In this document: positions 60,675 through 64,000 of the stretch, in pieces
Layout: each line of letters starts with the position of its first letter
Position numbering within the stretch: the first letter of the stretch is position 1
DNA from: Bythopirellula sp041737835
GTDB lineage: Bacteria > Planctomycetota > Planctomycetia > Pirellulales > Lacipirellulaceae
Reading direction: 5' to 3' (one strand)
DNA length: 64,000 bases
Assembly: GCA_041737835.1 (NCBI GenBank)
Contig: JBGSQY010000054.1
Notes under the pieces: generated by a model
What the model was told of the DNA's origin: nothing
Seen by the model: only the letters and a program-made list of their open reading frames with translations
The model's database searches: none
Made by a program: the position numbers and the translations under genes

Positions 60675-62135
60675 ATGACGACAGCCGCTCACTTAGCGAT
60701 CGATCTTGGTGCCAGTTCGGGGCGTGCGATTGTCGGCACGCTCGCGGGTGAGCCGTCGCATTTGAAATTGGCTGAAGTGCATCGCTTCGAGCATCATGCC
60801 TGCCCCACCCCCGCGGGACCGGTGTGGGATTTGACCGGGATTTGGCAGAACATTCTGACAGGCCTGCGAACCGCGGCTAGTTGGTGTGCGGCGAATCAGG
60901 CCGAGTTGCAGAGCGTGGGGGTTGATACGTGGGGCGTCGATTGGGCGCTGGTGGGTAAGTCGGGCGAATTGCTCGCGCTGCCCCACTGTTATCGCGATCC
61001 GCAAAACGACGGAGCTTGCAAACGGGTACTCGAAAAGCTGGGGGGCTTCGACAAGTTGTATGCTCGCACGGGCATTCAATTGATGTCGCTCAACACATTG
61101 TTCCAAGTTGCGGCGCGATTCGAGCGCGAACCGCGTTTGTTTGATGCCGCCGAGCGACTTCTGTTCTTGCCCGACCTGTTCCATTTTTGGCTGTCAGGCG
61201 AGTTGAGCACCGAGCGGACGATTGCCTCGACCAGCAGCATGCTCGACGTGAGAACCGGGGATTGGGATCGTGAGCTTTTAGAAAAGCTCGGGCTCCCAAC
61301 GCACATGCTGGGACCCATCGTCGAGCCCGGCACCGACATTGGCTCGATCCGCGCCGAAGTTGCTGCCGCCACGGGCGTGCCCAAATCATTGCGAGTGATT
61401 TTGCCACCTTCGCACGATACGGCCTCGGCCGTGGCTGCGGTCCCGGCGAGCGGTGAGCGCTCCTGGGCGTATTTGTCGAGCGGAACGTGGTCGCTCTTGG
61501 GGGCGGAAATCAACGACCCAATTGCCACCGACGCCGCGCGACAAGTGCCGTTCACAAACGAACGGGGCATCAACGGCACGGTCCGATTCTTAAAGAACAT
61601 CGCGGGGCTGTGGTTGCTGCAAGAACTTCGTCGCGAATGGGAGTTGCAAGGCGAACGGCGTGATTATGCCGAGCTAGTGATCGAAGCCGAGCAAGCTGAG
61701 CCGCACCGCACTCTGATTGATCCCAACCACGCCGAGTTTGCCAGCCCCGGCAATATGGCCGAGAAGATCTGCCGTTATGCTCAGAGTGCTGGCCAGCCTG
61801 TGCCCGAAACGAAGGGTCAACTCATTCGCTGTTGCTTGGAAAGCCTTGCCCACTGTTATCGTGAGACGACCGATCAACTCGAGAAAATATTAGGCCGGCG
61901 GATCGACGTTTTGCATCTGGTGGGCGGCGGAACCAAAAATCAATTGCTCAATCGCATGACGGCCGAGGCCTTGGAGCGGCCGGTGATTTGTGGCCCCGTG
62001 GAAGCGACGGCGATTGGCAATTTGCTCGTGCAAGCGATGGGGAGTGGCGAGATTGCCAATCCCGCCGAGTTACGGGCCGTTGTTGCCAGATCGTTTGAAT
62101 GCGAAGAAATTAACACGCTGCAGGCAACAAGCTAA
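60675..62135 (+). CDS. rhaB: Rhamnulokinase
   Basis: 486 residues, FGGY family, no signal. Hallmarks of rhamnulokinase: LAIDLGASSGRAIVGTL near the start, VGVDTWGVDWALVG, the PHCYRD loop, ARTGIQLMSLNTLFQ, SSGTWSLLGAEIND and VGGGTKNQLLNRMTAEAL. It phosphorylates L-rhamnulose at O-1 in the cytoplasm. It starts 12 bp after rhaEW and is followed by the isomerase gene, 52 bp downstream. The gene is a different kinase from the FGGY protein at 36174, which lacks the GASSGR signature. Confidence 0.95.
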   Translation: MTTAAHLAIDLGASSGRAIVGTLAGEPSHLKLAEVHRFEHHACPTPAGPVWDLTGIWQNILTGLRTAASWCAANQAELQSVGVDTWGVDWALVGKSGELLALPHCYRDPQNDGACKRVLEKLGGFDKLYARTGIQLMSLNTLFQVAARFEREPRLFDAAERLLFLPDLFHFWLSGELSTERTIASTSSMLDVRTGDWDRELLEKLGLPTHMLGPIVEPGTDIGSIRAEVAAATGVPKSLRVILPPSHDTASAVAAVPASGERSWAYLSSGTWSLLGAEINDPIATDAARQVPFTNERGINGTVRFLKNIAGLWLLQELRREWELQGERRDYAELVIEAEQAEPHRTLIDPNHAEFASPGNMAEKICRYAQSAGQPVPETKGQLIRCCLESLAHCYRETTDQLEKILGRRIDVLHLVGGGTKNQLLNRMTAEALERPVICGPVEATAIGNLLVQAMGSGEIANPAELRAVVARSFECEEINTLQATS

Positions 62136-62187
62136 ACACAAGCTAAACAGTTTGCCGCGGCTCAAGACTTTTCCCGGAAAGATTCTC

Positions 62188-63468
62188 ATGTCGAAAATCG
62201 AGAAAGCCTACGAAATCGCCAAGGACCAATATGCGGAAATCGGTGTCGACACCGAAAAGGCTATGGAGCGATTGGCGACGATTCCCATCTCTTTGCTGTG
62301 AACGCGGCAAGTTCGGGATGCAACATCCAGTGGGGACGACGTCGGCGGTTTTGAAAACAGTGGTGAAGACCTGGGGGGCGGTTTGGCAGTGACGGGGGCT
62401 TATCCCGGCAAGGCACGCACGGCCGATGAGCTGCGCGGCGATCTCGATCAGGCATTGTCCTTGATTCCGGGGAAGCATCGGTTGAACCTACACGCCTGCT
62501 ATGCCGAGACGGGTGGCAAGAAAGTCGACCGCGACGCGCTCGAACCACAACATTTTCAGCGATGGATCGAGTGGGCCCAAGAAAATCGTCTGGGGATGGA
62601 TTTTAATCCGACCTATTTTGCCCATTCGCTCGCTGGGGATGGCTTCACGTTGTCGCATCCCGACAAAAAAGTGCGGCAATTTTGGATCGACCACGGCATC
62701 GCCTGCCGCAAGATCGGCGCGGCGATTGGCCAGGCTCTCGGCAAGACTTGCATCACGAACGTCTGGATTCCCGACGGGTACAAGGATTTGCCAATCGACC
62801 GCAAAGCCCCCCGCGAGCGGTTAGCGGCGTCGCTCGATGCCGTTTTCGCCGAGCCGATTGACCGAAATCACAATCTCGACGCGGTCGAATCGAAGTTGTT
62901 CGGCATTGGTTCGGAAAGCTACGTCGTTGGTTCGCACGAGTTTTATTTGGGCTACGCGATCAGGAATAACAAGGTGCTCTGCCTCGACGCGGGCCATTTT
63001 CATCCGACCGAAGTGATTTCCGAGAAACTATCCGCCGTTTTGTGCCATTTGGATGAGGTGCTTCTGCACGTCAGCCGGGGTGTGCGGTGGGATAGCGACC
63101 ACGTGGTGATCTTGAGCGACGAGCTGTTTGCGGTCGCCCAGGAGATCGTTCGCGGCGATTATCTCCGGCGGGTCCACATCGGGCTCGACTTTTTCGACGC
63201 GAGCATCAACCGCATTGCGGCATGGGTGATCGGCACGCGGGCGATGATCAAGGCCCTGCTGGCCGCCCTATTGGAACCGATTGACCGTTTACGAGATATC
63301 GAACTCTCTGGCGACTTTACCAGTCGATTGGCTATGCTGGAGGAACAGAAGACCAAGCCCTTGGGAGCGGTTTGGGATTATTATTGCCAGCGGTCGGAAG
63401 TGCCGGTCGGTCCTCAGTGGCTGGCCAAGGTGAAACAGTACGAAGCCGACGTGCTGGCCAAGCGTTAA
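62188..63468 (+). pseudogene. rhaA: L-rhamnose isomerase with in-frame TGA and extra codons near its N-terminus
   Basis: From ATG 62188 the frame encodes the expected N-terminus (YEIAKDQYAEIGVDTEKAMERLATIPISLL) and then a TGA at 62299-62301. The same frame continues as GDDVGGFENSGEDLGGG, LAVTGAYPGKA and the rest of the isomerase to 63468. Bacillus-type isomerases read about ISLHCWQGDD here; the expected four residues HCWQ (12 bases) are replaced by 36 bases, with TGA where Cys would align. The frame is thus kept, but a stop and about eight codons are added. The gene may be inactive, may make only the shorter protein, or carry an assembly error; a GGATG-CAA-CATCC hairpin (62316-62328) follows the stop. 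Confidence 0.65.
62383..63468 (+). CDS. rhaA: L-rhamnose isomerase, uninterrupted part (about 360 residues)
   Basis: The reading frame is open from 62302; the first usable start is a TTG at 62383. The product has most of the TIM barrel: SLIPGKHRLNLHACYAET, WIEWAQENRLGMDFNPTYFAH, NVWIPDGYKDLPIDRKAPRERL (split in use), SYVVGSHEFYLGYAI, CLDAGHFHPTEVISEK and HVSRGVRWDSDHVV, with the Glu, His and Asp residues that bind the metals in this family. The missing first ~50 residues include the HCWQGDD substrate loop. It is related to the Bacillus type, not the E. coli one in detail. It lies between rhaB and the lutA-like gene. Confidence 0.8.
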   Translation: MAVTGAYPGKARTADELRGDLDQALSLIPGKHRLNLHACYAETGGKKVDRDALEPQHFQRWIEWAQENRLGMDFNPTYFAHSLAGDGFTLSHPDKKVRQFWIDHGIACRKIGAAIGQALGKTCITNVWIPDGYKDLPIDRKAPRERLAASLDAVFAEPIDRNHNLDAVESKLFGIGSESYVVGSHEFYLGYAIRNNKVLCLDAGHFHPTEVISEKLSAVLCHLDEVLLHVSRGVRWDSDHVVILSDELFAVAQEIVRGDYLRRVHIGLDFFDASINRIAAWVIGTRAMIKALLAALLEPIDRLRDIELSGDFTSRLAMLEEQKTKPLGAVWDYYCQRSEVPVGPQWLAKVKQYEADVLAKR

Positions 63469-63503
63469 ATTGCCGCCGCGTAATCGATTAAGAAATTTCG
63501 CCG

Positions 63504-64000
63504 ATGCGAGTTGGTCTGTTCATTCCGTGTTATATCGACCAATTCTATCCGCAGGTCGGCATGGCGAGTGTCCGGGTGCTCGAACACTTTGGCATGACCG
63601 TCGTTTTTCCCACGCAGCAAACCTGTTGTGGGCAACCGATGGCCAACGTGGGGCTCGCTGACGAAGCCCGACCGCTCGCCGAGCGGTTTGTCGAATTGTT
63701 CGCCCCGTATGATTTCGTCGTCGGGCCGTCAGGAAGTTGCATTTCGATGGTTCGCAATCATTACGCCGATCTGTTGGGCGACAACTCTTGCTATGTCGAT
63801 TTGCAGCAGAAGACTTATGAGCTGTGCGAGTTTCTAGTCGATGTCCTAAAGATCGATGAAATCCCGGGGCGGTTTCCTTATCGCGTGGGGATTCATCAAG
63901 GCTGCCACGGTTTAAGAGAGTTGCGGCTGGGAAGCTGCAGCGAAGTTGTGGGGCAGCCGTTCAACAAAATGCGGTCGCTGCTTGAACCGCTCAAGGGGAT
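63504..64000 (+). CDS. lutA: LutA-like Fe-S oxidoreductase (L-lactate utilisation), 3' partial
   Basis: The frame is open from ATG 63504 to the end of the window (165 codons), so the 3' part is outside. It carries the CCG-type cysteine motifs: MRVGLFIPCYIDQFYPQVGMA at the start (used in part), TQQTCCGQPMAN near residue 37, VVGPSGSCISMVRNHY and HQGCHGLRELRLG. LutA (YkgE) with LutB and LutC oxidises L-lactate to pyruvate; lutB and lutC are probably just outside. The gene follows the rhamnose isomerase by 35 bp, matching the lactate made by RhaEW from lactaldehyde. It is not seen as a closed frame because of the window edge. Confidence 0.88.
   Translation, partial: MRVGLFIPCYIDQFYPQVGMASVRVLEHFGMTVVFPTQQTCCGQPMANVGLADEARPLAERFVELFAPYDFVVGPSGSCISMVRNHYADLLGDNSCYVDLQQKTYELCEFLVDVLKIDEIPGRFPYRVGIHQGCHGLRELRLGSCSEVVGQPFNKMRSLLEPLKG

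Noticed and set aside
59412..60692. Long minus-strand frames within rhaEW
   Set aside because: Antisense to a gene with strong aldolase and SDR motifs; no independent evidence.
62299..62301. Selenocysteine codon in rhaA
   Set aside because: TGA aligns with a Cys, but the following 36-base replacement and a hairpin of only 5 bp with a 3-base loop do not look like a bacterial SECIS. Kept only as a remote option in the findings.
1..64000. Mobile elements, CRISPR arrays, tRNA or rRNA genes
   Set aside because: I looked for transposase or integrase motifs, regularly spaced repeats and RNA gene signatures and found none that could be supported.

Overview
The window comes from a planctomycete, most likely of the Pirellulales. 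The signs are a DUF1559 pseudopilin with a GFTLVELLVVIAIIGVL N-terminus, three exported proteins ending in PEP-CTERM signals, dockerin-type calcium repeats on non-cellulosomal proteins, and a dense array of secreted carbohydrate-active enzymes with individual signal peptides. No tRNA, rRNA, CRISPR array, transposase or integrase is recognisable. No sulfatase gene is present, although polysaccharide loci of marine planctomycetes usually carry them.

Left part (1-25.9 kb): secreted glycan-active enzymes on both strands. In order they are a DUF6298-like protein (5' truncated by the window edge), GH127, a DUF5060/DUF4038 (GH140-like) hydrolase, an MGH1-like (alpha/alpha)6 enzyme, a Tat-exported xylose-isomerase-like TIM barrel, a large alpha-glucuronidase-like protein, a LacZ-type GH2, a GH106 rhamnosidase fused to a five-bladed propeller, a second GH2, a BNR/sialidase-fold protein, a DapA/NanA-family aldolase and a GH78 rhamnosidase.

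Middle (25.9-47.3 kb): thirteen minus-strand genes in one tight array. Gaps are at most 34 bp and four junctions overlap by 4 bp. Order of transcription: GH28, PL1, GH43-GH29 fusion, FucI-like isomerase, transketolase N half, transketolase C half, FGGY kinase, sugar-binding lipoprotein, DUF2291, ABC ATPase, ABC permease, GH78, GH2. The array joins extracellular pectin depolymerases and side-chain hydrolases to an importer and a cytoplasmic isomerase-kinase-split transketolase route, the same logic as the known apiose (apulose-4-phosphate) pathway.

Right part (47.4-64 kb): a second PL1-like protein with dockerin and PEP-CTERM, the pseudopilin, an XylR-type AraC regulator, two more PEP-CTERM proteins (one with a dockerin inserted near its N-terminus), and an L-rhamnose operon: rhaEW, rhaB, an interrupted rhaA, and the start of a lutA-like gene. 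It would turn rhamnose into DHAP and, through lactaldehyde and lactate, pyruvate.

Taken together the window reads as a locus for a rhamnose-, galacturonate-, arabinose- and fucose-containing pectic polymer; rhamnogalacturonan II is a good working hypothesis, not proven here. The oddest details are the in-frame TGA and extra codons in rhaA, the GH127 with Gln at the usual acid/base position, the two double-enzyme fusions, and the embedded dockerin.
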